A DNA stretch of 64,000 nt from Bacillota bacterium (lineage in GTDB: Bacteria > Bacillota > Bacilli > Paenibacillales > NBRC-103111), in assembly GCA_023388055.1 (NCBI GenBank), contig JAEWGW010000016.1:124001-188000 (forward strand). Reading direction: 5' to 3'. A program made the translations under genes and the position numbers. Below, piece by piece: positions 48,178-56,645 of this stretch (within the stretch, counting starts at the first letter, position 1; every line of letters begins with the position of its first letter). The notes below the pieces were generated by a model. The model ran no database searches and was not told where the DNA came from. It saw nothing but the letters and a program-made list of their open reading frames with translations.

Positions 48178-49512
48178 TTGGGCATAGACCCTTTACCTAT
48201 GTGGGTGAAATTGGTTTTAATATTGGTGTTTGTTTTGTTGAACGGATTGTTCGTGGCAGCGGAGTTTGCGTATGTGAAGGTACGGGGCAGCCGGATTGAG
48301 GCGCTTGCCCTGGAGGGGAACTTCCGGGCGAAGATCTCCAACAAGATTCTTCATAACCTGAACGCTTACCTGTCCGCCTGCCAGTTGGGTATAACCCTGA
48401 CCTCACTGATTCTCGGTTGGCTGGGTGAACCGACCATCTCACGGCTCCTGGAGCCCCTGTTCGATATGATGGGACTGCCAACGGCTGCGGCGCATACGAT
48501 TTCGTTCATCATTGCATTTGCTATTGTTACTTCCTTTCATATCACATTGGGTGAGCAATTCCCGAAGCTTTACGCAATTCAGCAATCCGAAGCCGTGACG
48601 TTGTGGACAGCCGTCCCTGTGTACGTCTTCAACAAAATGATGTACCCTTTTATCTGGTCTCTGAACGGAGCTTCCAACTGGATGTTGCGCAAATCCGGCA
48701 TTGAGCCGGGCAATGGCCACGAAACCGCCCACTCTGAGGAAGAAATCCGTCTCCTGATGCAGGAGAGCCACAAAAGCGGCCTCATCGACAAGGCCGAAAT
48801 GACCCTGATGGACAACATCTTTGAATTCAGTGAAACCACAGCCAGAGAAATTATGATCCCGCGGACGGAAATGGTGTGTTTGTACGCCAACCTGTCCATC
48901 GAGGACAACATCGAGATCGCCATTCAGGAAATGCGCACCCGCTACCCTGTTTGCGACCCTGACAAGGATAATATTATCGGGTACATTCATATTAAGGATT
49001 TGTTCAACCCGCGGGACCGCATCCGGGATATCCGCAGTGTGCTGAGACCCTTGGCTACTGTGCCGGAGAGCATGTCCATCAGCACGCTGCTGGCCAACCT
49101 GCAGCGCAAGAAGCACCAGATGGCCCTTCTGATTGATGAATACGGCGGTACGGCCGGTCTGGTCACCGTCGAAGATATTCTTGAAGAAATTGTCGGCGAG
49201 ATCCAGGACGAATTCGATGAAGAGCGTCCCAGCATTGAAGCCCGGGATAACCAGGTTTATTCGGTAGACGGACTTCTGCTCATTTCCGAGTTTAACGACT
49301 TCTTCAGAACGGATATCAGTACGGAGGAGTACGACACCATTGGTGGCTGGGTGTATTCCCAGATGGAAATTCCGCCGCGGAAGAACGATAAGATCCTCTA
49401 TGAGAATGTGGAATTTATTATAGAAGAAACCGATAATCTCCGCATTGCCCGGCTTCTGGTCCATAAGGTGATTACCGGAAACGAGGAGCAGGTGGAGGAG
49501 ATCGGCGCGTAA
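48178..49512 (+). CDS. Hemolysin C/CorC-type membrane protein (CNNM, CBS pair, CorC_HlyC)
   Basis: A 444-residue protein. Its N-terminal CNNM/DUF21 region has four membrane helices (LVLILVFVLLNGLFVAAEFA, LSACQLGITLTSLILGWL, HTISFIIAFAIVTSFHITLG). A CBS-domain pair follows (IMIPRTEMVCLYANLSIEDN, MALLIDEYGGTAGLVTVEDI), and a C-terminal CorC_HlyC domain ends the protein. Family members are implicated in magnesium/cobalt efflux or membrane integrity; hemolytic activity is not implied. The start is uncertain: GTG 48139 lies inside AAAGGAGG, TTG 48178 follows TTAGGAG by 5 bases, and ATG 48199 lacks a ribosome site; TTG 48178 is chosen. No terminator is seen before the rib promoter. Confidence 0.88.
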   Translation: MGIDPLPMWVKLVLILVFVLLNGLFVAAEFAYVKVRGSRIEALALEGNFRAKISNKILHNLNAYLSACQLGITLTSLILGWLGEPTISRLLEPLFDMMGLPTAAAHTISFIIAFAIVTSFHITLGEQFPKLYAIQQSEAVTLWTAVPVYVFNKMMYPFIWSLNGASNWMLRKSGIEPGNGHETAHSEEEIRLLMQESHKSGLIDKAEMTLMDNIFEFSETTAREIMIPRTEMVCLYANLSIEDNIEIAIQEMRTRYPVCDPDKDNIIGYIHIKDLFNPRDRIRDIRSVLRPLATVPESMSISTLLANLQRKKHQMALLIDEYGGTAGLVTVEDILEEIVGEIQDEFDEERPSIEARDNQVYSVDGLLLISEFNDFFRTDISTEEYDTIGGWVYSQMEIPPRKNDKILYENVEFIIEETDNLRIARLLVHKVITGNEEQVEEIGA

Positions 49513-49526
49513 CCAGCGTTACTCCC

Positions 49527-49555
49527 TTGCAAATTCAGCAGCAGGATGATACACT
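49527..49555 (+). promoter_or_regulatory. Sigma-A promoter of the riboflavin operon
   Basis: TTGCAA, a 17-base spacer and TACACT (49550-49555). Transcription from near 49562 would produce a leader of about 380 bases with the FMN riboswitch. Confidence 0.8.
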
Positions 49556-49593
49556 TCATGGCAACAGCATGATAATTTCATATCGAAGTTACT

Positions 49594-49782
49594 TTCGGGG
49601 CAGGGTGAAATTCCCTACCGGCGGTGATCCGTAAGGCGGAGGGGCTCATAAGCCCACTCCTGCACCCTTGCGGTCAGTCCGTGACCCGGTGAAGCTGGCT
49701 CATTGCCCGGCGCCTCTGGCGCTGTTTACCGGAGGACTTGGTGCAACTCCAAGACCGACAGTATAGTCTGGATGGGAGAAAG
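49594..49782 (+). ncRNA. FMN riboswitch (RFN element)
   Basis: The conserved blocks of the RFN aptamer are present in order: GGGGCAGGGTGAAATTCCC, ACCGGCGGTGATCC, AAGCCCACTCC, CAGTCCGTGACCCGGTGAAG, ACTTGGTGCAACTCCAAGAC and CCGACAGTATAGTCTGGATG closing with GGAGAAAG. FMN binding is expected to promote termination at the hairpin 49888-49918 and so shut down ribD-ribE-ribBA-ribH. The linker between aptamer and terminator is about 105 bases and should contain the antiterminator. Confidence 0.97.
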
Positions 49783-49887
49783 TGATTTTCGTATCTGCGT
49801 TTTATTCCCATAGGCAAGTTCCTTTTTTCACATGTCAAAAGGAAACAGCTCTATTCGGTGTGCGCCGCTACGGACCTCTGAACTGTC

Positions 49888-49918
49888 CCCTTTCCATTTT
49901 GTGGAGAAGGGTTTTTTT
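49888..49918 (+). terminator. FMN-controlled riboswitch terminator
   Basis: CCCTTTCC pairs with GGAGAAGGG with one mismatch around ATTTTGT, followed by seven T residues, just upstream of the ribD ribosome site. Confidence 0.85.
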
Positions 49919-49943
49919 GATTTTTCGGATGAGGAGGGGAAGC

Positions 49944-51077
49944 ATGAATCCCCAGGATGTGATGAATGATGAGTACTACATGCGGCTGGCGCTGCAGCTG
50001 GCTGCCGGAGCCGCAGGCCAAACGGGGATCAATCCGGTGGTAGGCTGTGTCATCGTTAAGGATGGACGGATTCTCGGTATGGGCGCCCATCTCCGCCGGG
50101 GCGGGGACCACGCGGAAATCCATGCTCTTCGGATGGCAGGCGGGGAAGCGGCTGGTGCAACAGCCTATGTGACCCTGGAGCCATGCAGCCATTACGGTCA
50201 AACACCTCCTTGCGCCCTCCGGCTGATCGAAGCCGGTGTTATCCGGGTGGTAGCCGCTGCCAAGGACCCCAACCCTTTGGTTTCCGGTAATGGGCTGGCG
50301 ATGCTGGAAGGGGCAGGCATTGAGGTTGAGTCAGGCATTCTGGAGCAGGAAGCCACACAGCTGAATGAGGCGTTCAACCATTTCATTGTACACCATACTC
50401 CCTTTATCACGTTGAAAACAGCCAGTACCCTTGACGGACGTATTGCCAGTAGGACGGGTGACAGCCGTTGGGTGACAGGAGAAGCGGCAAGGGGATACGT
50501 GCATACGCTGCGGCACCGTCACCAGGGGATTATGGTCGGTATCCAGACAGTGATTGCGGATGACCCTTCCCTGACCACCAGACTTGATGTTCCGGGCCTT
50601 GATCCGGTTCCGGTCATTGTCGATTCGAAGCTGCGGATTCCCGAGGATGCCCGTTTGCTGGAGCGCCCCGGAGCCGTAATACTCAGTACATACCAAGCTC
50701 CTCCTGACAAAATAAAACGTCTTGAGGACAGAGGCCACCGGGTGCTGCTAACCGGCTTCGGGCCTTTCGTGGATCTGGTGGAGGCCATGCGGCTGCTGGG
50801 TGAACGGGAGATGGCCTCCGTGCTTTTGGAAGGCGGCGGCAAGCTGAATGGGTCCATGCTGGAGGCTCGGCTCATCCATAAATGTGTATTGTTTTTCGCC
50901 CCGAAAATTATCGGCGGAGCAGGTGCCCCGGGAAGCTTTGATTTTGCCGGCTTTGAAAAAATGGGGGATGCTGTGGTTCTGGAGCGGTTGAAGCTGGAGC
51001 AGATGGGCGAGGATTTGTGCATCACCGGTTATCCCCGCTACGGACAGGCTGAAGAAGAGCCGGCTGGAACGGATTGA
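49944..51077 (+). CDS. ribD: Bifunctional riboflavin deaminase/reductase RibD
   Basis: Two-domain enzyme: the N-terminal deaminase (residues 1-145) has the zinc site GDHAEIHALRMAG and LEPCSHYGQTPPC, and the C-terminal reductase (about 150-370) has KTASTLDGRIASRTGDSRWV and VLLEGGGKLNGSMLE. It carries out steps 2 and 3 of riboflavin synthesis from GTP. AGGAGG (49932-49937) lies 6 bases before ATG 49944; longer frames cross the riboswitch terminator. It is the first gene of the rib operon. Confidence 0.97.
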   Translation: MNPQDVMNDEYYMRLALQLAAGAAGQTGINPVVGCVIVKDGRILGMGAHLRRGGDHAEIHALRMAGGEAAGATAYVTLEPCSHYGQTPPCALRLIEAGVIRVVAAAKDPNPLVSGNGLAMLEGAGIEVESGILEQEATQLNEAFNHFIVHHTPFITLKTASTLDGRIASRTGDSRWVTGEAARGYVHTLRHRHQGIMVGIQTVIADDPSLTTRLDVPGLDPVPVIVDSKLRIPEDARLLERPGAVILSTYQAPPDKIKRLEDRGHRVLLTGFGPFVDLVEAMRLLGEREMASVLLEGGGKLNGSMLEARLIHKCVLFFAPKIIGGAGAPGSFDFAGFEKMGDAVVLERLKLEQMGEDLCITGYPRYGQAEEEPAGTD

Positions 51078-51097
51078 CCTAGAGAGGATGGAGCGCC

Positions 51098-51772
51098 ATG
51101 TTTACAGGAATTATAGAAGAAATGGGCCGGATGCGCCGGGTATACCGCCAAGGACAGGCTATGATGCTGACGGTGGAGGCCACCAGGGTGCTGGAGGATG
51201 TGGCCATAGGCGACAGTATCGCCGTGAACGGTGTATGCCTTACCGTTGTAGCTTATGACGGTGACTCCTTCACGGCGGATGTCATGCCGGAAACCTATCG
51301 CCTAACCAATCTGGGGGAGCTCCGGCCGGGCAATCCGGTCAATCTGGAGCGGGCTATGGGGGCCCAGAAGCGCTTCGGGGGCCATATTGTGCAGGGCCAT
51401 GTGGACACCTCAGGCAGAATCGTAAGCCGGCAGCCGGAGGAGAACGCCGTGGTCTTCACTCTGGAGCCGGATGACAAAAGCATGCTCCGGTACGTGCTGG
51501 CCCGCGGCTCCATTGCCATTGACGGCATCAGCCTGACGGTGATTCGTACAGACAATGAAACCTTCGCCGTCTCCATTATTCCCCACACTTTGGCAGAGAC
51601 GGTGCTGGCTCTGAAGGGACCGGGGGATCGGGTCAACCTGGAGGCGGACATCCTGGGCAAATATGTGGAGCGGCTGCTCAGCTTCCAAAGCGGGGAGCAG
51701 CCGGGAACCGGCCGCGGACGGAAAAGCGGAGGTTTGAGCGAAGCGTTTCTGGCTGAGAACGGATATATGTAA
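51098..51772 (+). CDS. ribE: Riboflavin synthase alpha subunit
   Basis: A 224-residue riboflavin synthase with two lumazine-binding repeats: MFTGIIEEMGRM with SIAVNGVCLTVV, and GGHIVQGHVDTSGRIV with SIAIDGISLTVI. It converts two 6,7-dimethyl-8-ribityllumazine molecules into riboflavin. It starts 20 bases after ribD with GAGAGGATGGAG as ribosome site. A 58-bp palindromic element separates it from ribBA. Confidence 0.97.
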   Translation: MFTGIIEEMGRMRRVYRQGQAMMLTVEATRVLEDVAIGDSIAVNGVCLTVVAYDGDSFTADVMPETYRLTNLGELRPGNPVNLERAMGAQKRFGGHIVQGHVDTSGRIVSRQPEENAVVFTLEPDDKSMLRYVLARGSIAIDGISLTVIRTDNETFAVSIIPHTLAETVLALKGPGDRVNLEADILGKYVERLLSFQSGEQPGTGRGRKSGGLSEAFLAENGYM

Positions 51773-51776
51773 ACGT

Positions 51777-51834
51777 CCCCCAAAAGTGAAGCAAAGCTCT
51801 GTAGGGTAGTCCGATTACTTTTGGGGGAGCCCCC
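51777..51834 (+). repeat. 58-bp inverted-repeat element, copy 1
   Basis: The unit begins CCCCCAAAAGTGAAGCAAAG and ends TACTTTTGGGGGAGCCCCC. The CCCCCAAAAGT and ACTTTTGGGGG ends are perfect inverted repeats. A copy of equal length in the opposite orientation lies at 55105-55162, after scpB. Confidence 0.85.
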
Positions 51835-51886
51835 GGAAACACAAACCCCAAAAACAGGAACCAACAAATAAAAGGGAGTGATGGAG

Positions 51887-53143
51887 ATGGAAGAGAAAAA
51901 AACGCTGGACAGCATTGAGGAAGCAATTTATGACCTGATGCTGGGCAAGCCGGTTCTGGTGGTGGACGACGAGGACCGGGAGAATGAGGGAGACCTTATT
52001 GTACTGGCGGACAAGGCAACGCCGGAGGTCATCAACTTTATGATCCGCGAGGCCAGAGGTTTGGTCTGTGTGCCTATCACAGAGGAGCGGGCCAGGGAGC
52101 TGCAGCTGGATCTGATGGTCCATCACAATACGGATTATCATGGAACAGCCTTCACGATTTCCGTGGACCATACGGATACCACCACCGGTATTTCGGCCTT
52201 TGAACGGGCCAGAACCGTAAAGGGTCTTATTGATCCGTCCTCCCGGCCCCAGAATTTCCGCCGTCCCGGCCATATCTTCCCGCTTATCGCCAAAAAAGGG
52301 GGGGTCCTGCGCCGCGCGGGCCATACGGAGGCCGCCATTGATTTGGCCCGGATGTGCGGTTCTTATCCGGCTGCCGTAATCTGCGAGGTGGTCAAGGAGG
52401 ATGGCACCATGGCCCGGCTTCCTGATCTGCAGATCTTCGCACAGAAGCATCAGCTGAAGCTGATCTCCATCCAGGATTTGATCCACTACCGCAACGAAAA
52501 GGAAAACCTGATCAAACGCGAGGTGGAGGTCCGGCTGCCCACAGATTACGGCGAATTCACCGCTGTTGCCTATACCAATGAGGTGGATGACAAGGAGCAT
52601 GTGGCGCTGGTCAAGGGCACCATCAATCCGGATGAGCCTGTGCTGGTCCGTGTCCATTCCGAATGCCTGACCGGGGACGTGTTCCACTCCCACCGCTGCG
52701 ACTGTGGCCCCCAACTGGCTTCCGCGTTGAAGCAGATTGACGAGAACGGCTCGGGCGTTCTATTGTACATGCGGCAGGAGGGCCGGGGAATTGGCCTGAT
52801 CAACAAGCTGCGGGCGTATAAGCTTCAGGAGCAGGGAATGGATACGGTAGAGGCCAATCTGCAGCTGGGTTTTGGGCCGGATTTACGGGATTATGGGATT
52901 GGGGCACAGATATTGAAGGACCTGGGCGTCGAAAAAATCAGATTGTTGACGAATAATCCAAGAAAAATTAAAGGATTGGAAGGATACGGGCTGCAGGTTG
53001 TCGAAAGAGTAGCGTTGCAGATGCTAGAGAACATCGACAATACCCGCTACCTGCACACCAAACGGGAAAAGCTCGGACACCTGCTTTCGTTTCAGGATGA
53101 TTTAGCTGCCGCTGCTGCAACGGAAACCGAAAGGATGAGATGA
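51887..53143 (+). CDS. ribBA: Bifunctional DHBP synthase / GTP cyclohydrolase II
   Basis: Residues 1-200 are 3,4-dihydroxy-2-butanone 4-phosphate synthase (VDDEDRENEGDLIVLADKA, RRAGHTEAAIDLARMCG). Residues 205-400 are GTP cyclohydrolase II, with the zinc cysteines SECLTGDVFHSHRCDCGPQL and MRQEGRGIGLINKLRAY. Together they supply both substrates of lumazine synthase. AAGGGAG lies 8 bases before ATG 51887; an upstream GTG at 51878 is too close to that site. The stop is followed closely by ribH. Confidence 0.97.
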   Translation: MEEKKTLDSIEEAIYDLMLGKPVLVVDDEDRENEGDLIVLADKATPEVINFMIREARGLVCVPITEERARELQLDLMVHHNTDYHGTAFTISVDHTDTTTGISAFERARTVKGLIDPSSRPQNFRRPGHIFPLIAKKGGVLRRAGHTEAAIDLARMCGSYPAAVICEVVKEDGTMARLPDLQIFAQKHQLKLISIQDLIHYRNEKENLIKREVEVRLPTDYGEFTAVAYTNEVDDKEHVALVKGTINPDEPVLVRVHSECLTGDVFHSHRCDCGPQLASALKQIDENGSGVLLYMRQEGRGIGLINKLRAYKLQEQGMDTVEANLQLGFGPDLRDYGIGAQILKDLGVEKIRLLTNNPRKIKGLEGYGLQVVERVALQMLENIDNTRYLHTKREKLGHLLSFQDDLAAAAATETERMR

Positions 53144-53145
53144 AT

Positions 53146-53613
53146 ATGGGACACACGTATGAAGGACATTTAGTATCGGAAGGCCTGCGGTATGGAATCG
53201 TCATCGGCCGGTTCAACGAGTTCATTACCGCCAAGCTGCTGGGCGGAGCCCTGGACGGGCTGAAGCGCCACGGCGCCAAGGATGAGGAAGTTGAGGTGGC
53301 ATGGGTGCCGGGCGCCTTCGAGATTCCTCTGGCAGCCCAGCGTATGGCTCAAAGCGGCAAGTATGACGCCGTGATTACACTGGGTGCTGTTATCCGGGGC
53401 TCCACACCGCATTTTGACTATGTATGCGCCGAGGTATCCAAGGGAGTGGCCGCCATCAATATGAAGACGGGAGTCCCCACTATTTTTGGCGTATTGACCA
53501 CCGACTCCATCGAGCAGGCAGTGGAGCGCGCAGGCACCAAGGCCGGCAATAAAGGCTGGGATGCTGCGGTAACGGCGATTGAAATGGCCAACCTGCTGAA
53601 GCAGCTGCCGTAA
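53146..53613 (+). CDS. ribH: 6,7-dimethyl-8-ribityllumazine synthase
   Basis: A 155-residue lumazine synthase that forms icosahedral shells in Bacilli. It has GIVIGRFNEFITAKLLGGAL, VAWVPGAFEIPLAAQ, ITLGAVIRGSTPHFDYVCAE and FGVLTTDSIEQAVERAGTKA with GNKGWDAA. ATG 53146 begins MGHTYEGHL; ATG 53140, overlapping the ribBA stop, would add two residues. It is the last rib gene; no ribT is seen before scpA. Confidence 0.97.
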   Translation: MGHTYEGHLVSEGLRYGIVIGRFNEFITAKLLGGALDGLKRHGAKDEEVEVAWVPGAFEIPLAAQRMAQSGKYDAVITLGAVIRGSTPHFDYVCAEVSKGVAAINMKTGVPTIFGVLTTDSIEQAVERAGTKAGNKGWDAAVTAIEMANLLKQLP

Positions 53614-53631
53614 GTAAGGAGCGAATGACCC

Positions 53632-54426
53632 ATGAAGGTGACCTTCAAGCTCGAAACCTTCGAAGGCCCGCTGGACCTGCTGCTGCACCTCATCGATAAG
53701 GCGGAGGTGGATATTTACAATATCCCCATCAAGGAAATTACCGACCAGTATCTGGAGGTTTTGGACGGCATGCAGGAGCTGGAGCTGGAGGTCACCAGTG
53801 AATTTCTGGTGATGGCCGCGACACTTCTGGCAATTAAAAGCAAGATGCTGCTTCCCAAGCCGCCGGTGGAGCTGCTGCCGGACGATATGGACTGGATGAT
53901 GGACGGGGAGGACGGCTTCGACCCGCGGGACGAGCTGGTGCAGAAGCTGGTCGAATACCGCAAGTATAAGGACATCGCCGACCACCTCCGGGAGATGGAA
54001 AGCGAGCGCAATCTGATCTATACCCGGGAGGCTGTGGATCTGACCCCGTATGTCCATCAGGCCCCCACGAATCCTGTTGAAGGGTTGGATCTGACGGATT
54101 TGCTGCTTGCCTTCCGCAAGGCGCTGAAAAAGCAGGTGAGCCGCAACCGGGTGGCCATGATCCACCGGGATGAGATTTCCGTGAAGGACAGGATCACCCA
54201 GGTGGTGGAGATTCTTCAGGAGGCAGGCGGCAAGCTTCTGTTCTCGCGGCTGTTGTCTCCGGAGAACAGCCGGGAGGAGATTGTAGTGACCTTCCTGGCG
54301 CTGCTGGAGCTGATGAAGATGAAAACCATTGTTTGTTATCAGCATAAATTATTCGAGGATATTGTGATTCAGGCAAGAGAGGAAGGTAGCTGGGATGCAG
54401 TTGCCCAAATTGAAGTCGATTATTGA
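53632..54426 (+). CDS. scpA: Segregation and condensation protein A
   Basis: A 264-residue kleisin that bridges SMC heads and recruits ScpB. The N terminus is typical (FKLETFEGPLDLLLHLIDKA, VDIYNIPIKEITDQYLEVL, and FLVMAATLLAIKSKMLLP), and the C-terminal winged helix has IVVTFLALLELMKMKTIVCY. It starts 18 bases after ribH with a GGAGCGA ribosome site and overlaps scpB by 32 bases. Confidence 0.96.
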   Translation: MKVTFKLETFEGPLDLLLHLIDKAEVDIYNIPIKEITDQYLEVLDGMQELELEVTSEFLVMAATLLAIKSKMLLPKPPVELLPDDMDWMMDGEDGFDPRDELVQKLVEYRKYKDIADHLREMESERNLIYTREAVDLTPYVHQAPTNPVEGLDLTDLLLAFRKALKKQVSRNRVAMIHRDEISVKDRITQVVEILQEAGGKLLFSRLLSPENSREEIVVTFLALLELMKMKTIVCYQHKLFEDIVIQAREEGSWDAVAQIEVDY

Positions 54427-55000
54427 GGGGCTGCTGTTCGCCGCTGGAGATGAAGGGCTCGAAGTGAAGCAGCTGGCCGAGGTGCTGGAGCTGGATGTGA
54501 AGTTCACCGCAACGCTGGTGGATGAACTGAAGGCGGAGCTGAAGAAGAAGGGGAGAGGCATTCAGATTGTGGAGATTGCCGGCGCTCTCCAGCTCACAAC
54601 ACTCCCTGCGCATGCACCTTATCTGGAACGGCTGGCCTCGTCGCCTACGCGGGCGGCATTGTCCCAGGCTGCTCTGGAGACCCTGTCCATCGTGGCCTAC
54701 AAGCAGCCCATTACCCGGGTGGAAATTGAGGAAATCCGGGGAGTCAAATGCGACCGGGCCCTGCAGACGCTGGTAGCCAAGGATCTGATCGAGGAAAAAG
54801 GACGCGCCGAAGCGGTGGGAAGGCCCATTTTGTACGGGACGACCAAGTCCTTTCTGGACTATTTTGCGTTGAAGGGTTTGCAGGATTTGCCGGACTCCTC
54901 CCAATTCGAGCATGAGTTGAATTTGGACGAGGAAACCCAGCTGCTGTTTGGCAGGCTGGAGGCAAAGCAGATGACGATTGATGAATTGGACCCGGAATAG
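54395..55000 (+). CDS. scpB: Segregation and condensation protein B
   Basis: A 201-residue ScpB with tandem winged helices: LKSIIEGLLFAAGDEGLEVK, LSQAALETLSIVAYKQPITR, VEIEEIRGVKCDRALQTLVA and GRPILYGTTKSFLDYFALKG. It is part of the SMC-ScpAB condensin. It starts inside scpA, which indicates translational coupling and a fixed stoichiometry. A T run (55085-55091) follows at a distance without a good stem, then a 58-bp palindromic element. Confidence 0.96.
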   Translation: MQLPKLKSIIEGLLFAAGDEGLEVKQLAEVLELDVKFTATLVDELKAELKKKGRGIQIVEIAGALQLTTLPAHAPYLERLASSPTRAALSQAALETLSIVAYKQPITRVEIEEIRGVKCDRALQTLVAKDLIEEKGRAEAVGRPILYGTTKSFLDYFALKGLQDLPDSSQFEHELNLDEETQLLFGRLEAKQMTIDELDPE

Positions 55001-55104
55001 GCGAATGCCCTTCGGTCCAACAGGATACAATAAGTTCCGATTGACGGTTTTCATGCCAATTGCGGTATGGAGACCCGGTCGGAGCTTTTTTTGACTGTTT
55101 TTAT

Positions 55105-55162
55105 GGGGGCTCCCCCAAAAGTACTCGGATTTGGCTTCAGAGCATTTCGTCACTTTTGGGGG
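55105..55162 (-). repeat. 58-bp inverted-repeat element, copy 2 (opposite orientation)
   Basis: On the + strand it begins GGGGGCTCCCCCAAAAGTAC and ends CGTCACTTTTGGGGG. Its reverse complement aligns over the full 58 bases with 51777-51834, sharing the CCCCCAAAAGTGA edge, a central GCTCTG and the ACTTTTGGGGGAGCCCCC edge. Confidence 0.85.
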
Positions 55163-55187
55163 TTTTGGATAAAAGGGGGCCTTATGC

Positions 55188-55868
55188 ATGACATGGTGGG
55201 GGTGGATGCTTGCCGGTGGCGCCGCTGTGGCAATTGCGCTATTGGCCAGCAAGGTATCCTTTGAATTGTTTTATTCCCGGGTGAAGGATAACGACCGGCT
55301 CTATATTTATTGCAAGGCTGTTTATGGTCTGATCCAGTACCGGTTTGAGGTGCCGGTTATTGCCTTTAAGGGGCTGAAGAAGGGCGTGATGCTCAAGGAG
55401 GAGCATGTGAACGAGCGGGGGGACACGCTTCTGGGTGAGGGCACGGCAGAAATCAACAAGGACAAGGTGATCCAGTATTTCAAGAAGGCCAAAATTTTCG
55501 TGGAAGCCACCTATCACATGCGGGATTGGCTGTACGATACCATGTCCAAGGTTACCTGTACCCAACTAAACTGGTCCACACGCATTGGACTGGGCGACGC
55601 ACCGGAGACCGCCATTACCACGGGTATTGTCTGGACTCTGAAATCCTCCCTGTTAACCTTTATGTTTACTCATATCAAGCGTTGCGGCAATCCGGACATT
55701 CAGGTGATCCCGGATTACAGGCAGACGGTGTTTACCACTGAGCTGACGTGGAGGGGGCAGATGAGGTTCGACCAGGCTTGCGCGTCTCTGGTGCTGTTTG
55801 TGGTGAGGGCCTTCAAGAACAGGGGAAGCATTAAGGCCTGGCAGAAGATATTGTCCAAATCCCCGTGA
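55188..55868 (+). CDS. DUF2953 membrane-associated protein (YtfI-like)
   Basis: A 226-residue protein with an N-terminal membrane segment (MLAGGAAVAIALLASKVSFE) and a DUF2953 body: YIYCKAVYGLIQYRFEVPVI, LNWSTRIGLGDAPETAITTG, and IQVIPDYRQTVFTTELTWRG. B. subtilis YtfI belongs to the same group and also lies next to ytfJ. It is thought to be sporulation-related because of that pairing; biochemical function unknown. AGGGGG lies about 8 bases before the ATG. Confidence 0.84.
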   Translation: MTWWGWMLAGGAAVAIALLASKVSFELFYSRVKDNDRLYIYCKAVYGLIQYRFEVPVIAFKGLKKGVMLKEEHVNERGDTLLGEGTAEINKDKVIQYFKKAKIFVEATYHMRDWLYDTMSKVTCTQLNWSTRIGLGDAPETAITTGIVWTLKSSLLTFMFTHIKRCGNPDIQVIPDYRQTVFTTELTWRGQMRFDQACASLVLFVVRAFKNRGSIKAWQKILSKSP

Positions 55869-55964
55869 GTCGGCCGGAGGTTACATACAACCTGCAGCGA
55901 TCGGAAATGCTAGTTCTGATGGATTGTCAATAATGCGTTTACGCATGAGAAGGAGGAACACGGC

Positions 55965-56459
55965 ATGGCCGAACATCCGATTCAGGGTTTAATGAAAGTA
56001 GCCATGGAAAATATCAAGGAAATGGTTGACGTGAATACGATTGTTGGGGACCCGGTGGAAACCCCGGACGGCAGTGTCATTATGCCCATTTCCAAGGTCG
56101 GCTTCGGATTTGCTGCAGGAGGCAGTGAATTCTACGGGGACATGGAGGAATCATCGGGCAGCGGCGGCGGCCAGCAAAATGGCAATGACGCCAACAATGC
56201 CACGGTCATGCTGCCCTTCGGCGGCGGCAGCGGCGGCGGCGTGTCCATCACGCCCATCGCCTTCCTCGTGGTCAACAAGCTGGGAGTAAAGGTAGTGCCG
56301 CTGGACAACCAAACCCATATTTATGAACGTCTGATCGATTCCGCCCCGCAGGTGGTGGAGAAGATCCAAAGTATGCTGAAGGGCAGCCGCCAAGGAATGG
56401 CAGACCAGGACATGAACGACTCCTCCCGGTTGTCTGGAACATACGATCCAAGTATCTAA
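55965..56459 (+). CDS. ytfJ: GerW-family sporulation protein YtfJ
   Basis: A 164-residue YtfJ/GerW protein. The conserved parts are HPIQGLMKVAMENIKEMVDV, GDPVETPDGSVIMPISKVGF with GFAAGGSEF, and ITPIAFLVVNKLGVKVVPLD. A glycine-rich loop separates the two halves. GerW affects germination in B. subtilis and Streptomyces. GAAGGAGG lies before the ATG. It is paired with the DUF2953 gene and closed by a strong terminator. Confidence 0.92.
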   Translation: MAEHPIQGLMKVAMENIKEMVDVNTIVGDPVETPDGSVIMPISKVGFGFAAGGSEFYGDMEESSGSGGGQQNGNDANNATVMLPFGGGSGGGVSITPIAFLVVNKLGVKVVPLDNQTHIYERLIDSAPQVVEKIQSMLKGSRQGMADQDMNDSSRLSGTYDPSI

Positions 56460-56483
56460 TTCCATAATTCCGCATAAAACCCG

Positions 56484-56527
56484 CTGCATCCGATTGGCGT
56501 AAGCTGATTCCCGGATGCAGTTTTTTT
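56484..56527 (+). terminator. Rho-independent terminator after ytfJ
   Basis: CTGCATCCG and CGGATGCAG form a perfect 9-bp stem, followed by seven T residues. Confidence 0.92.
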
Positions 56528-56645
56528 GTGCATTTTGCCGAGTCGGGGATCGTCCTAAAGCGGGGCATGTTCCAGAGCGGTCAAGCATATATTGGTGGTA
56601 CAAGTATGGGTACGTACATGAATGGGTGGAAGGAGCAATGAACCA

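Noticed and set aside
48120..48178. M-box or yybP-type metal riboswitch before the CBS-domain gene
   Set aside because: The leader is only about 70 bases and lacks the conserved blocks of either class.
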